Below are positions 9,723 through 21,669 of a stretch of 38,590 bases of DNA, piece after piece. Source of the stretch: Nephromyces sp. MM_2019 (Eukaryota > Apicomplexa > Aconoidasida > Nephromycida); assembly GCA_015657535.1 (NCBI GenBank), contig JADHZB010000267.1, positions 2,501-41,090 of the forward strand, written 5' to 3'. The first letter of the stretch is position 1. Each line of letters opens with the position of its first letter. Both the position numbers and the translations under genes were made by a program. The notes below the pieces were generated by a model. That model did not search any database. It saw nothing but the letters and a program-made list of their open reading frames with translations, and was not told where the DNA came from.

Positions 9723-12150
9723 TTATTGTAAGTAGAAGTTGTGTGCAAACTCATTGTTTTTATCATACGAAGTTTTAGGGTGATAATAAAGAAAGCTCAA
9801 AAACAACTCTGGAATCCAATTCCGCCACAGAGTTGTGAAATTATAAAAAGAAATCCTATCTAAAGAGTTAATTTATACAAAAAACATGAATAATCTCGAT
9901 ATTAATCATATACAAAACAAGTATTCATCTATAGACTTACTAGTATTATTGATCCAATAAAAATATATATTCTAAATATCTTCCATGGTGAATGTGTGTA
10001 CTTACTTACTCTTTGAAAATTTTGGGCCTGTGAAAACATAAGCAAGTTTTAAAAAAGTATTATTAATTACTTTCTACTGGTATTTTTTTTTGGTGTGTGT
10101 CTTAGATCACCTTTGTTTATTTATTTATAGATTTGGATTTTTTAAGTCGGTCAATGTTAAGTTTTGATGTTTGTATGGGATATTAAGTTTTAGTAACTTA
10201 CATTGTTTTTAAGATCATTTGTCTTTGAGATTAATGAATTTATGCGTTCTCCTCTCTCCATTACAATACCTATTTGTTTATGTATGTGTATATATTACAC
10301 ACTCAAAAAATAGTTTTTCAAATTGAATATATACATTGTATGAAAATATATGTTTAAGATGTAACAATGTGCATGTATATATTTTGTGTACATCTAAAGG
10401 GAAAGTTAGATTTGATTTTGAGTACATGTTAAATTTATAAAATATGATTTTCTTATTCTGAACCATTAATATATTAAAATAAATGTACAAGTAGATTTAT
10501 ATATAAAATAACCAATATTAGTTTTCATAACTTCAGTGACATCCTGCAATTGTTCTTCAACGATATCAGTTTTGCGAGAGTTGGTGGAGTTATAGAAGTC
10601 CTAAGAAATAGTAGTGATTTTTTATGAGGTTTTGCTTGATACACTTAATGTAATATTGTTAAGATATTTTCTGTAAAATCTAATTATATAGGTCTTTATA
10701 TATATTGCAAAAACAAACCATAAGTTCCTTCAATTTCTTTGTAGCTGCTGCGTGTGGAGAATCCCCAAGAAAATTATCACCAATTTCTCTTCTATAGAAA
10801 TAGCGTATATCTCCCTAGAAGAAATATAAAAGATAAATTGCCCATAGGTTTAATTAGTAGGATAAATCATGTAAAATTCAGAGCGAATGTATTATATAAG
10901 CAATTTGTAGAGAGAAATGAAATGCGGATAAAGTTTGAATAAGCCCACAAAAGCATAATTGAAGAGTTTTCCAAAGTGAATAAGAAATTCCAAGTGTAGT
11001 AGGTAGATTAAATTTGAAATAATTTATTGTATAAATTATTTTATAATTTACCAGAAAATTCCATGGTGTTTCATAGGGTGCATCACAACTTGATACACAC
11101 ATGAATACTAGCTTATTGTCAACTAACTGAAAAGTTACAAAGGAGGTAATTTTGATAGTTAAATATTGGGTTTAAATCATTTCTAGTGGTTATTACTTGA
11201 GAGTTTATGTGTATGTGATTTGGGTGTGGATCTTTTTATGTTGTATGAGTAAGTGTGTGTATAATTGTGTATAATAAGTTTGTAAAAGCCTAAGTTTGTA
11301 TTATTTTAGGTAAATATGTGTGTTCATGTGTATGTATGGATGATGTTCCCGTATGTTTATGTTTATAAGGATGTAGTTCACTTTAGTGTAAATGTTTCTT
11401 CATTGACATAAAATACGATTATTTGTGTAGGTATTGAGCTTACATAATTGAAAATGTGGTTTTGAAAAACGTAGGATCTTCTCCCATGTGTCCATGGAAT
11501 TTTTAGTAATACTTTCCTACAAATTTTAAAGCAAAATTCAGATTTTCAATTGGTTTGAGCATAATTCCCAATCATTATGAATATATATCATTGATAAAAT
11601 ATTAGGTATAGCTTCTAACCTAATTTAAGAACATATTTGAAGTTTTTAAAAAGTTTACACAAGAATATGCATATAGGCATATATATATATATATATATAT
11701 ATATAGTATCATAGAGTTTAGCTAATTTATATATAAATAGGTTTGAAGTTATGTGATATTGAGCTGTTTAAATGGATAAATATATCAATTAGTGTTCATG
11801 TGTGTATGTATAATATTTTTTAGAGCTATTTAGATATATATAGATACATCAGCTCTCACTCAATTGTATCTGTGCAAGTTTGCTATATATTATAGGTAAT
11901 TCTTACCCAAGATAAGAGTGTGTATATATATCAAGTTTAGCTTAGTTTTTAAGAAAATATATACAAATATATCAAAATAAATGAACCTGCATAAATCATT
12001 CAGGAATTCATCATCTTCGAATTGTGAGTAATCTGCTATTGAAATTTGGTCATTAGCAATAATTGCATGCAAAATGGATCCATTTTGAGGGGAGGAGTTG
12101 TCCCATTTGTTGTTAGATATAACAAAAGGGTTGTCAGATGGATACTCCAT
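9723..12150 (-). CDS. VAMP7-like R-SNARE (longin + SNARE motif)
   Basis: Eight minus-strand exons: 11987-12150, 11444-11516, 11052-11126, 10719-10814, 10513-10600, 10202-10269, 10006-10027, 9723-9859; all phases agree (240 residues; human VAMP7 has 220). R-SNAREs sit on vesicles and pair with Q-SNAREs to drive fusion. Residues about 25-120 form a longin domain: SILHAIIANDQISIA, then RKVLLKIPWTHGRRSYVFQN, HIFNYLVDNKLVFMCVS and TPWNFLGDIRYFY, matching the order of L.kIP...kl.y.hg.y.fhy and v.y.C..d....raFnFL in VAMP7. Residues about 145-205 form the SNARE motif (DIVEEQLQDVTEVMKTNIG, then IVMERGERINSLISKTNDL), with the zero-layer Arg at R171. The C-terminal tail depends on which of two overlapping donors is used at 10006/10010 (see findings). 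ATG 12148-12150 has an upstream in-frame stop. An ORF on the other strand at 10754-10942 is its shadow. Confidence 0.9.
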
Positions 12151-14000
12151 TTCATTTGATATAAATAATGCTCAATTTCAAAGATTGAATAAATAATTTA
12201 TTTGAGTATATACCACGTAATCATATTCTGAATATGATCCAAGCATTCAAAGCGCGTGTCTTTAAATATATAAATATAAGCTCTGAGCACTTGCACAGTT
12301 CATACTTGCTTGTGTGCAAGTGGTTGTGGGCATGTGGGGGTTTGTGTGGTTTGTATGTGTGTGAATATGTATGATTGGGTGTGCTTATATAGGTGTGTGA
12401 GGGGTTGTGATTATGTATGCATTGGTATTTTTACTTGTGTGATTGTGCGCGTATGTGTGTGTGTGTTTGTGTATATATACGTTTGTGTGGTACTTTTTAA
12501 TGTTGTTATCTATCTGTAAATGTGGATTTATATTACTCTGTGTGTGTGATTGCGTACCCTAGAGATGTATCGAGCATTGGGTTTTTGGGTAAGTAGTTGA
12601 AAAAGGATAAAATTTTATACATAACGATTGCTTATTCTTATTATGTGTCTGTTTTTGTATAATTTCTAAAATTTGATACTTCAGTTGCCCAGTATAGGTA
12701 TATTTAATTAAGAGTAGTCAAGTTGGTGTTTAAAGGCTAAGTAATTTGTTAAATATATTCGTAATAATTATTGTAGAAGTAAACGGTGCTAGTGATTAGT
12801 TGAGGCCAAAGTGGTAATTATTAAATTTTTAAGGTATTATCTATTTTAGTGTAAAAAAGTCAAGGGTTGTCTTGAAGCGAATTAAAAATGTGTTAAATTA
12901 ATTTAACATCTAAGTTGACTTGATGTTTTAGAATGTCTTACATTATTTATACTTCAGCTTGCAAGTATTAATTACAAAAATGTGAATATATATATTTATG
13001 TAATGTTCAATTTGTTAAACATAAGGATTAGTATTGTTTAACTTCATCAAGCACACTCTGTAGGAACTGCTATCAATAGCTTCATACTCACTCACGCATC
13101 TTGTATTACATATTTATTATGTTTACTTAGAGTTATATATTTTAGATTTAAAAAAGTATACAATATATAGATAAAATGTGATGTGTTTGTGCATGTAAAC
13201 AACTCAATGTTATGATATATGGTTGATATGTTTCGTGTGACAATTTTTTACTACATGAAACTTTAGTACTTTAAGAAAACTTTTTTATTTATACTTGATA
13301 AGTAATAAAGCCTATAAATTTAAAAAGCTTGAAGTACATAAAATAACCTATAGGATTATAAGAAAATTAGGGATTCAACCTATGATGTAATTTTCGTACG
13401 ATTTACACTTTCCTCCCAGCCAGTTGTTATATCAATTTGCTGTTTAACTCGCCTAATAAGATAAAAGCTTACACTAAACCTTTTAGATTTACAAACATAA
13501 ACGTTAGTTGCTCACGCAAACATACACTACACACTACGCTCATTTATAAAACAAATGTACATGAACATAACACCCATAGAAGAAAAATACAAGTTATTAA
13601 CAATATTATATATAATTAGAGCCCAATAATAGATATAAACCATATGCAACACACATACATGCATACAATAAATCCCCAAATAAAGCACCAGCGTACCGAT
13701 TCCCCATACAATACATATAACTAAAACTAAGGAAAACCCACCATAGACACAAATACAAACATGAACTCAATTACACACTCGAATAAAAATGCAAACTGAG
13801 TCGTACGCACAATTTACTTAACAAAAGATACATGCATAAACATATAAACACACATAAAACGTAAACATAGACACACTAACACACACAATACACTCACACA
13901 CAACACACATTAATTAACACACACAATAGATGCAAGAATAAGGTCCTTATTATATCCTTAATCTCAACTATATATGAATGATAATTACTGAGATTACTAA
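12151..14000. promoter_or_regulatory. Divergent intergenic region, SNARE / rubredoxin genes
   Basis: 1.85 kb between two divergent start codons; it must hold both promoters. No gene that I can support. The plus strand is TG-rich at 12300-12560 and CA-rich at about 13430-13980, so the skew flips near the middle. No TATA box can be singled out in such AT-rich DNA. Confidence 0.55.
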
Positions 14001-15197
14001 ATGAGGAATCTTTTAGAAATTTTGATAATCAAACTTGTCATATTTTCATATTTTATACACTTATCATCTCAATATAAATTAAACCCATGGGTTAATACTC
14101 ATAAAAAAAATTTTAAATATACTGGTGTTTTTGAACCAAATTTATACTCACCAATTCAAAATCAATTAATTTCATACAAGATTTGCCACAACAAGCTCAA
14201 ACATACAAAACCTTACCTTCAAATAAATCAAGATGGATACTCTAGAAGCAACACATCCACCTTAAAATCTCTTACCAATTTTCCAAACTCGCATTTTATA
14301 AATTATTTAAGAAAAGCTATTGAAAATAAATGGCTTAAGCTAACCCTCCCTATAGCTTTGATTAGTAAGCATTTGAGATTTGGATTATATGAAAATTTAT
14401 GAATAATCTTGAATACTTATTAATAGCATAACATACAAATATAAACATGTTAATTTGTTATATCCTAATGTAAAATAAGTTCTTTGCTCTCCGCATACAC
14501 TGAATGGACTTATATACTCTGAAGCACATTTACTACATATAAAAATACTTTACTCAAATACTTTTTATATCTGTCCGCATTTGCAAGCTCTATATAAAAA
14601 AAAATTTTAGTTTTCAGCACTTTGAAAAAAATTCCAAACTATTTTATATTTTTTTAGCTATCATTATCTCAAGGAAGCACTCAAAGCATTACAATTCTAT
14701 AGTTGAAAATAAGAATGATTTGAACAAATTAAAAACCTTCATTTGTCAAAATTGTGGTTTTACAATGTACCCAGCAAAAGGTCGAGAATTCAAGTTCTTT
14801 GGAAAGGTTAAACTATATCTATTTAAATGCACTTACATATGTATATATATATATTGTCTGTATGTATTTAGATTAAATATAAACTGTGTTTGTTTGAGCC
14901 TCGTGTGCATGTGGTATGACTTTTTCGTATTTGCATATTATTATTGCAAATCACTTTTATGGGCTACATTTTAATTAAATATAGGGAGGATTTATTATAA
15001 AAACATCTTGCTTTTTATTTAGAATATTATAAGGATGCTGAACCCTTTATTAATTGAATACAGTTTCATTGTATTTTTATACTACCCACATTTGTTTATT
15101 TACATCTAATTTCCAGGAGTTTGTATGTCCATGCTGCAATGCGAGTAAAGCACACTTCAATGTTAGTAAATCACAATTCAATGTCATAACAAATTAA
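14001..15197 (+). CDS. Rubredoxin-domain protein with plastid-type leader
   Basis: Three exons, 14001-14364, 14658-14806 and 15117-15197, join in phase (1-2, 0-0) into 197 residues. Rubredoxins are one-iron electron carriers with four Cys ligands. Here they are C151-x2-C154 (ICQNCGFTMYPAKGREFKFF) and C175-x2-C178 (EFVCPCCNASKAHF), matching CxxCG...KG... and CPxC of the family. The N-terminus (residues 1-24, LLEILIIKLVIFSYFIHLSS) is a likely signal peptide or anchor, followed by about 90 residues rich in Lys, Asn, Tyr and Ser with few acidic residues. That bipartite design is known for apicoplast import. No C-terminal membrane segment is present, unlike cyanobacterial and plant plastid rubredoxins such as RubA. 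An in-frame TAA directly precedes the ATG, which fixes the start. Function inferred: electron transfer in the plastid; the partner is unknown. Confidence 0.88.
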
Positions 15198-16668
15198 ACA
15201 TTCTATATCTATTTAAATATTTTACACACTTTATATACTTTAATTAAGTTCTAGAGTCCAAAATTAAATTACTAAAATTTCCTTTGTTGCTAGACACCTT
15301 ACAGAGTCTAAAAATTATAAACTTGACTACACAGTAAAAGAATTTTTGTATAAAACACTGAACATAAAAGTTACATATAAGAACCCTATCAATTGAAAGA
15401 AATTATATCAGATTAATTACCTAGCTTTAAATTTGTATGCATATTATCATAAGCTATTAATTATATTTTACTCATCCTGATTATATAAAATACTATTACC
15501 TAATCGGATTAAAGTATTTCAAATTAGTGTAAATGTATACTCTAATAAGTAAATTTATTATATATATTAAATTTAAGATGAATTTAATTTAAAAAGTTCA
15601 ACTTCCATAGAAAAATGTAATCTATGCTTGAATTTATATACTCATTTGCAAATATCTTTGTAATTTTTGTATGTGCATTTAAGCATAAAAGATGTATAAA
15701 ATTATGAAAAATGAATGCTAAGTTATATGAATGTTAAATTCAGTTTTAAAAAAATAATAGTAATTAGCGATGTGTAGATATACTCGCCAAAAATAGTATT
15801 ATTAATAGTAGGATCATTGAACAAAAATTGTATGACCAAGAACAATTGAAGTGTAAAGTTTATTTTTATATACATGTATTGTTTAAGTATTGAGTGTTGT
15901 AATTTCAAGAATTAATAAAACATAATTAAAATGATCCGATTGCATATGAAGCTTATACTCATTGTTTGAAATTGATTTTACATTGAAAATGAATATATAT
16001 TTCTAAGCTTAGAATAAAAAGCAAGTAAAAAGTGGAAAAGAAAACGAAATGATTATATATATATATATATATAAAAAAGTTAAAATATACGGCTGAAAAT
16101 TTTATATAAGAAGTTATTCTTTAAAAAATTTGAATAAATTTATATATTAAGATACATATTAAAGCATTATATTCGTAGTAAACTTAGAAAAAATAATATA
16201 AAAAAGCATGGTATCCAAATATATATGTGTCGTGAATTCAGATGTATATATCTAATATACAGATCTTTGAGGTTGTATGGGCAAGAAGAAAAAAAATTGA
16301 TTAATAAAGAAACATTGAATAAAGAAAAAATTGTGTCAAATATATTTATAAACAAGTAAAAATATGTATATGAAAATATAAACAAACATGTATATATGAA
16401 AACATCTAGTAGTACTTATATAAAAATTGGTGCTGGTGTGTAGAGTAAATGTGTGTAAATAATTTCCTTTGGCTAAATTGTATTAATAAAGCAATAAATA
16501 TACATCGTTTGATCTAATAAAACTTAATAATATTTTGTTATGAAAACATTAAAAAACAAATCATATATAAAACTTTCTCAGAATTTTTAAAAAGAGTTAA
16601 AAACTAATTCATTCACATATTGTACAGAAAGATATGCTTGATATGATCTAAAAGATAACATACGCTGA
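15198..16668. other. Long intergenic gap between convergent genes
   Basis: 1.47 kb of AT-rich DNA between the rubredoxin stop and the CELF-like stop. It holds a (TA)n run at about 16055-16070 and scattered AATAAA-like signals on both strands, as expected of 3' ends. No supported gene. Confidence 0.6.
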
Positions 16669-19108
16669 TCAAATTTCATTTAAATCAGATCGAAAGCTTT
16701 CTATGTCTAAGATGTTATAGTTATTGGTAGGATATATCATTGGATGATTATTTGTCATATTCCTATTCGAAAATATTTCATGGCACCTCATTATATTGCT
16801 CAAAGGATCCTAATAATAGTATTCAGATAAAAATTGGACGATATTATGTGGTGCAAGTAGAGGCTTGGTTACATGTATCTTAACTAATAAAATAAATCTA
16901 TGCCTTTTCATTTTTACCCGTTATTTGGTTGTTTAATATGAATTTCTGTGTCAATCAATTCAAGGGGCATTTTAGCCACCATAATGCTAAATTTTCTATG
17001 GATTAGTTTGAAAGTGCTTACTATCATAAATATCTGTCTATATGTATATATTACCTGTGGTTTGTTCTCATATAATGGGTAGTTGTAGGAATTAAATTGT
17101 TCAGTGGAATATATTGGGTTGAAAAAATTCTGGGTGGTACTCAGCTCCTTGGGGCACCTTTCTTTGTCAAATTGTAAACAGTTTAAATGGGGCTGATTGT
17201 TAAAGTGTGGGTGAATTAGATATTTCTAGTGAGAAAATTACTAAGACGAATTTACTAGAATCAAAAAGTAAAGTCGAAAAAAATCTTACCTGGGGGCGTT
17301 TCATATAATAGTCGTTACCAAATTTTATGGAATCATTTACAATGTAACTGTATCCAGCGCAGCTAGCTGGAAGATATGATTAATAGTTTCAGATTTAAAG
17401 GTAAGTGAGATTAATAAAATATTTTACCATTTGGGTCTAACTGTTCATTCATGTCAGGTTTTAATGAGCTACAAGGTGCGACGCAACACAAGTTTTCAAT
17501 TGGAATGTTTGAAGACTTCTTGGAATTTTCAATACTCAAGTGATGAATAAGATTGCTGGCATAGTGAAAGCCAATAATAGGGTTTGCCGAATCATGAAAT
17601 TGTGCCACTTGACCTATAGAATTTATAATCCGTGAATTAAGGTCGAGTGAGAAGAGTTAAAAATATGTAGAGGAGTTCTCACTTTTATTGGGAAAATTCA
17701 AAAAAGAATATTGGCCGTTATCAAATTGTGAACAGGCACTACTCCTTGATAATAAATATTCATCGTTTTGTTCATATGTTGTAGAGAGCTCAGAACTGTG
17801 CCGATCTCCTAATGAATCTGTTAATTTACTATCATTAGAGATAATACCTTTAATATGGCCTGGGTGGGATAGGGGTGGTTTAGTTGGAATTGACTTTTTA
17901 AAGTTTGTTGTAGACGTTTCCTCAGTTTGTTTAAAGGTTTTATTTTTGCTTCCTTTTCCTTCTGCGAGCCTAACTTCAATGGCTCGTCTTGCAGTCTATA
18001 AAAATGGATTTCAGATGGAATTATTGGTTCTTAAATAATTTTTAAGGTTTTATAAAAATTCAAGATGTATAGTAATTTCTAAAAGTTTCGAATATTCGAG
18101 GCTAACGTACCGGTAAGTAATAATTTTTGTCTAAAGCCTTGATAGCAGTAATTGCCATACTCATTCTAGGAAAGGTGACAAATGCAGAGCACTTGGGCTG
18201 CTTGTTATTGTCTCGAATAACATAAACCTCATCTACTCTTCCATATCGGCTGAATAAATTAAATAAATCTTCCTGTAAGTTAGGTTAAAAGTTGGCAATG
18301 TATTTTTATCGATTGTTGTTGAAAATATTTAATAACCTTTGTTGTTGATTTAGGGAGACAGCCTACAAATACTTTTACAGCTTCTCCACCCGGTTGGCAA
18401 TCTGGAGAAAGACCTAAACGTTCAATTTCACCATCTGCATATTTAATTTGTACTGGGCCGGCTTCTTGATTAAGAGTAACCTTCGAATGTATATTTTGAA
18501 TAGCCAGGTGAGCATCATGTATTGATGCGAATTTGATAAATGCGCACCCTAAGAGTTAAAAGAACGGTTATGAAGATAATTAATTTAATAATTATGCTAG
18601 ACCAACCTTTGTGTCCATCGTGGTCTTTCAAGATGTTACATTCCATTACCTTTCCATATGTAGAGAATATGGACTTTAACTTTTCATTGCAAATCCACTT
18701 TGGTATTCTATTGACAAAAAGTTTCACAGGTACATTTGGAGTGATATTCATAGCTCCATTGATTTGCTCATTATTGACTGGCTCTATTGAGGACAAACAA
18801 GAAGTTAAAAAAGATAATTTCAATATTTTAAAGTTTTTGAGTCCTACTTCTTTGTAATGAATTATATATTTCAGACCTGTTGTTTCATTTATGATATCTC
18901 TGGGATAATTTCCAAAAAGCTGGAACTCATTTGAATTCCATGGCTGATCTTGTGTATTCGTTTTCACATGATGGCTTTCATGTATTCCATAACATGGGTT
19001 TGTTGATTCTAAGGGGAAAGGGGGATTGAGTGGACTTTGCAGCTTTGGTCTGTGAAGATTATCGTCATCCATATTAGGTTCTAAGTCATTCAAGAGTAAA
19101 CTTTCCAT
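16669..19108 (-). CDS. CELF/Bruno-like RNA-binding protein, two RRMs
   Basis: Nine minus-strand exons: 18877-19108, 18607-18783, 18337-18548, 18111-18272, 17683-17995, 17428-17613, 17290-17366, 17055-17192, 16669-16809; all phases agree, 545 residues. RRM1 (about 97-176) has RNP2 LFVNRI at 99-104 and RNP1 GCAFIKF at 137-143. RRM2 (about 194-270) has RNP2 VFVGCL at 196-201 and RNP1 KCSAFVTF at 234-241, then PTARRAIEVRLAEGKG. Two closely spaced RRMs, with KVFVGCLPK and F..YG.V.EV in the second, are typical of CELF proteins, which bind GU/U-rich mRNA elements and control splicing, translation and decay. The remaining 270 residues are Ser/Asn-rich linker with no third RRM found. The first intron keeps the frame open, so its retention would add 31 residues. 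An acceptor at 19126-19127 (TTCATAG) just before the ATG suggests a 5' UTR intron. Confidence 0.88.
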
Positions 19109-19881
19109 AAAGAATTGAGCTTGAGCTATGAATAAGTAAAGGAATTATGAATTCTTATACCGGACTTTTAATCAAAATTTTGAGTCACTGAGTGATCAAA
19201 ATTTCCAGTTATGGAAAGATTTTAAAGGAAAAGAATTCAGCTATAAGAATAAGATCCAAGTTTTATTGGTAAGTTCTAATATTTGTTGATTTAAAGAAAA
19301 ATTAGTCCTTGGGCTATCTGAAGCTTTAGCAATAATATTTTATTAGTTGTATGTATTATCTGAGCGGATATTAATTCTACGAAAAGTGAAACATGAGAAA
19401 TAGTTGAGATTCAAGTGTCATTTAAAATGTATTATCTCGGGAGTGTGAGTGTGATGTTGTTTCTTTTTTCGCAAAATAAGTTAAGTAGAAGGATGTTATT
19501 AACTTGTGCATTCATTTTATGGGTGAAAGTGCTTGTTTGAATGTGCAACCAAAATTACTTTTGTGAATAGTAAGGTACATTGTAGTCTTCAAATTTGTGG
19601 AATATTTTCTTTCAATAGACATGAATTTTCGAAGCCCTGGAAAAATAGTTAATATAATAGAATCATTGTTAGATAAGAATAATCTGGCATTATAGAAAAA
19701 AAAGACACAAATTGTTACATGTGGATAAGAGATAAGACAAAAAATATCATTTTTTGAAAATGAAGCATTTAATAAATGTAGAGTATTCAAAGGTCAAAAA
19801 AAGTTGAGAGGCGTGCTTATCCTAAAGAGTGGCTAATATTAGGTGTGATTTTTGTAACAAAATTATTCCTATATGTTATCT

Positions 19882-20153
19882 GAAAAACTTAAGCTATCCA
19901 TGCAAATAAAGTCAATAGTTTCATATGCTAATTAATTTTGTTTTTCAAAATGCACCATATTATATAGTATAGGAAGCGAGGGGTTGTCATTTTATTAATT
20001 TTTAGTGAAATAAAAAACAAGTGTATATTTTGTGTTTTCATTACGTATTATTTTTACATTTAATAACTATATAATATGGTGCATTTTGAAAAACAAAATT
20101 AAGTAGCATATAAAACCATTGACTTTATTTGCATGGATAACTTAATTTTTTCA
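19882..20153. repeat. Long imperfect inverted repeat (about 87-bp arms)
   Basis: Left arm 19882-19968 and right arm 20066-20153 are reverse complements with few mismatches (shared core GCACCATATTATATAGT against ACTATATAATATGGTGC; outer part ATCCATGCAAATAAAGTCAA against TTGACTTTATTTGCATGGAT). A 97-base AT-rich spacer separates them. This could form a long hairpin or be a MITE-like element; no transposase and no clear target-site duplication seen. Confidence 0.85.
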
Positions 20154-20175
20154 TAGCCATTGTTTACTAATCTAC

Positions 20176-20447
20176 CTTAATAACTGATAGGCTAACTAGT
20201 TGATGTTTGTTGGGCATTGCGCAACGAATCTGGAAAGGACTCACGGCATTCAAAAATTTTGTTAGTTATCTTCAAGAACAAGATGAAAACGCACCTTAGC
20301 CAGGTTAACATGAACGATTGATTATCTAGGCTTATTAACCGCTAGACTAACTAATAAAAATGTTTTAGGTAGGACTAATCGGAACTGTAAAGGTCCCAAT
20401 ATCTCAAAAATTTGACAGCTATCTTCAGGAACAAGCTTAAAAATTAT
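20176..20447 (+). repeat. Degenerate direct repeat, two copies about 154 bp apart
   Basis: Copies at about 20176-20290 and 20331-20447 share the same order of blocks: TAACtGATAGgCTAACTA, then ggaaAGG, TCAAAAATTT and GCTATCTTCAgGAACAAG (second copy spelling for the last block). They are clearly related by eye though diverged, and lie next to the inverted repeat. Confidence 0.65.
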
Positions 20448-20839
20448 TTCAACTAAATTAAAATCATAGCTCATTCAGGTAGGTGAGTACCTTATAGAAA
20501 TTATAGAGACGAAAAGAGAATGCAAAGACTTAGAAATATATCAATTTAGAAATTCCAGTCTCTTGATAATTCTGTTTACTAAAGTCCCAGAGTGGATGCA
20601 AGTAACAGAAACCTCTACGAGAATTTTTTAAAAGACTCCAATTTTTCTCATATAAAATGGCATTCATAAATTTCTATATAGCTTTAACTTTTTCTCTACA
20701 CACTCAGTTTTTATGAATTTAGCTTTTATGAAACAAGTTAAAAATCCTCATACAGACCCTCGAAATGCAATAGATTATTGGTTCTCTTTCGCACATATCA
20801 CAGAAATTTCATCATTCCGGCAGAGGGACCATGTGCACG

Positions 20840-21401
20840 TACTCTTCTTGGAAATTATGTGCTAATTGAAATTGAAACCAGCAGACCCAATGAATTATAC
20901 CACTATGTTCCTGGTAACATTAATAAATTACTTTACATACAATCGTAGAGTTCCATTTTCGAGGGGAAAGATCTCACATTTCCCAGAGCATATTTCGCCC
21001 TTTACAGCAATGATTTGCATGTCTACTATAAAAGGATAAACTCGTAATAGTTAAAGATGCAAGTTTTTTGATGCTCTGATGATGGCCGCAAAATTTAATC
21101 CCTGGCACTTTGTATTCTAGTTTTATACATTTTCAGTGATAAGTATTAATCAAATGGGAAAAATCAAAGAATCTTGTACGGTCTAACGACATCTTACTTG
21201 TAATAGCTATAGAGAATTTCGCGCGACAAAAATTAGGAGATCTCACCAATAACCACATCAGAAAATAAGGGCAAACATCACAGCTTCTGAATGCACTAAA
21301 AGCTTTTAATAAGTATCCTTTATTAACCTTGCCATAACATACTTGTACTATCATACAATCTTAAATATTTCCCAGCCTAGCTCAGGATTTATCTGGGCCA
21401 T
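20840..21401 (-). CDS. Candidate minus-strand exons, Pru-like segment (weak)
   Basis: The exon at 20937-21025 follows a good acceptor (CTTTTATAG) and reads DMQIIAVKGEICSGKC, then EIFPLENGTLRLY. A following block up to 20910 reads EHSGIIHWVCWFQFQ and later EEYVHMVPLPE. The order resembles the Pru domain of the proteasome ubiquitin receptor Rpn13 (kAG..., G.l.ly...g.iHf.W, edd..ifp). Joining the two needs a 26-base intron, shorter than any other here, and no Pru C-terminal part was found. A start exon (MAQINPELGWEIFKI, ATG at 21399-21401) is possible. Competing open frames exist on the plus strand. It may be a gene, a pseudogene or chance. Confidence 0.2.
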
Positions 21402-21669
21402 CGTTAAACATAAGGATAGACTGATAAATCATTGCGTTAATAATTGTGTTTTAGATTTTGCTTTTGTAATTGTTTGCCTGAGAATTATGCTTAATCTTGT
21501 TTTTTTCTACACATATGATTCAAAGTGTATTATCCAAGTATAGCCAAAATATTTTATTGAGTATATCTGTATCATGTGTTTAATATGTACTTGTGTGCAA
21601 AAAAATTGCTTTTTTAAAAGGATGATGATATATATATATCTTTGATCATAAGCTTCGATATACGGTAAA

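Noticed and set aside
10754..10942. Plus-strand 62-residue ORF
   Set aside because: Starts with GTG and overlaps exon 10719-10814 of the SNARE gene on the minus strand, which has conserved longin/SNARE context and matching phases.
12310..12519. Cys/Val-rich 69-residue ORF
   Set aside because: TG-rich low-complexity DNA upstream of the SNARE gene; no conserved-looking segment and no splice context.
17688..18038. Plus-strand 116-residue ORF
   Set aside because: Shadow of CELF-like exon 17683-17995 on the minus strand, which continues RRM2 in frame.
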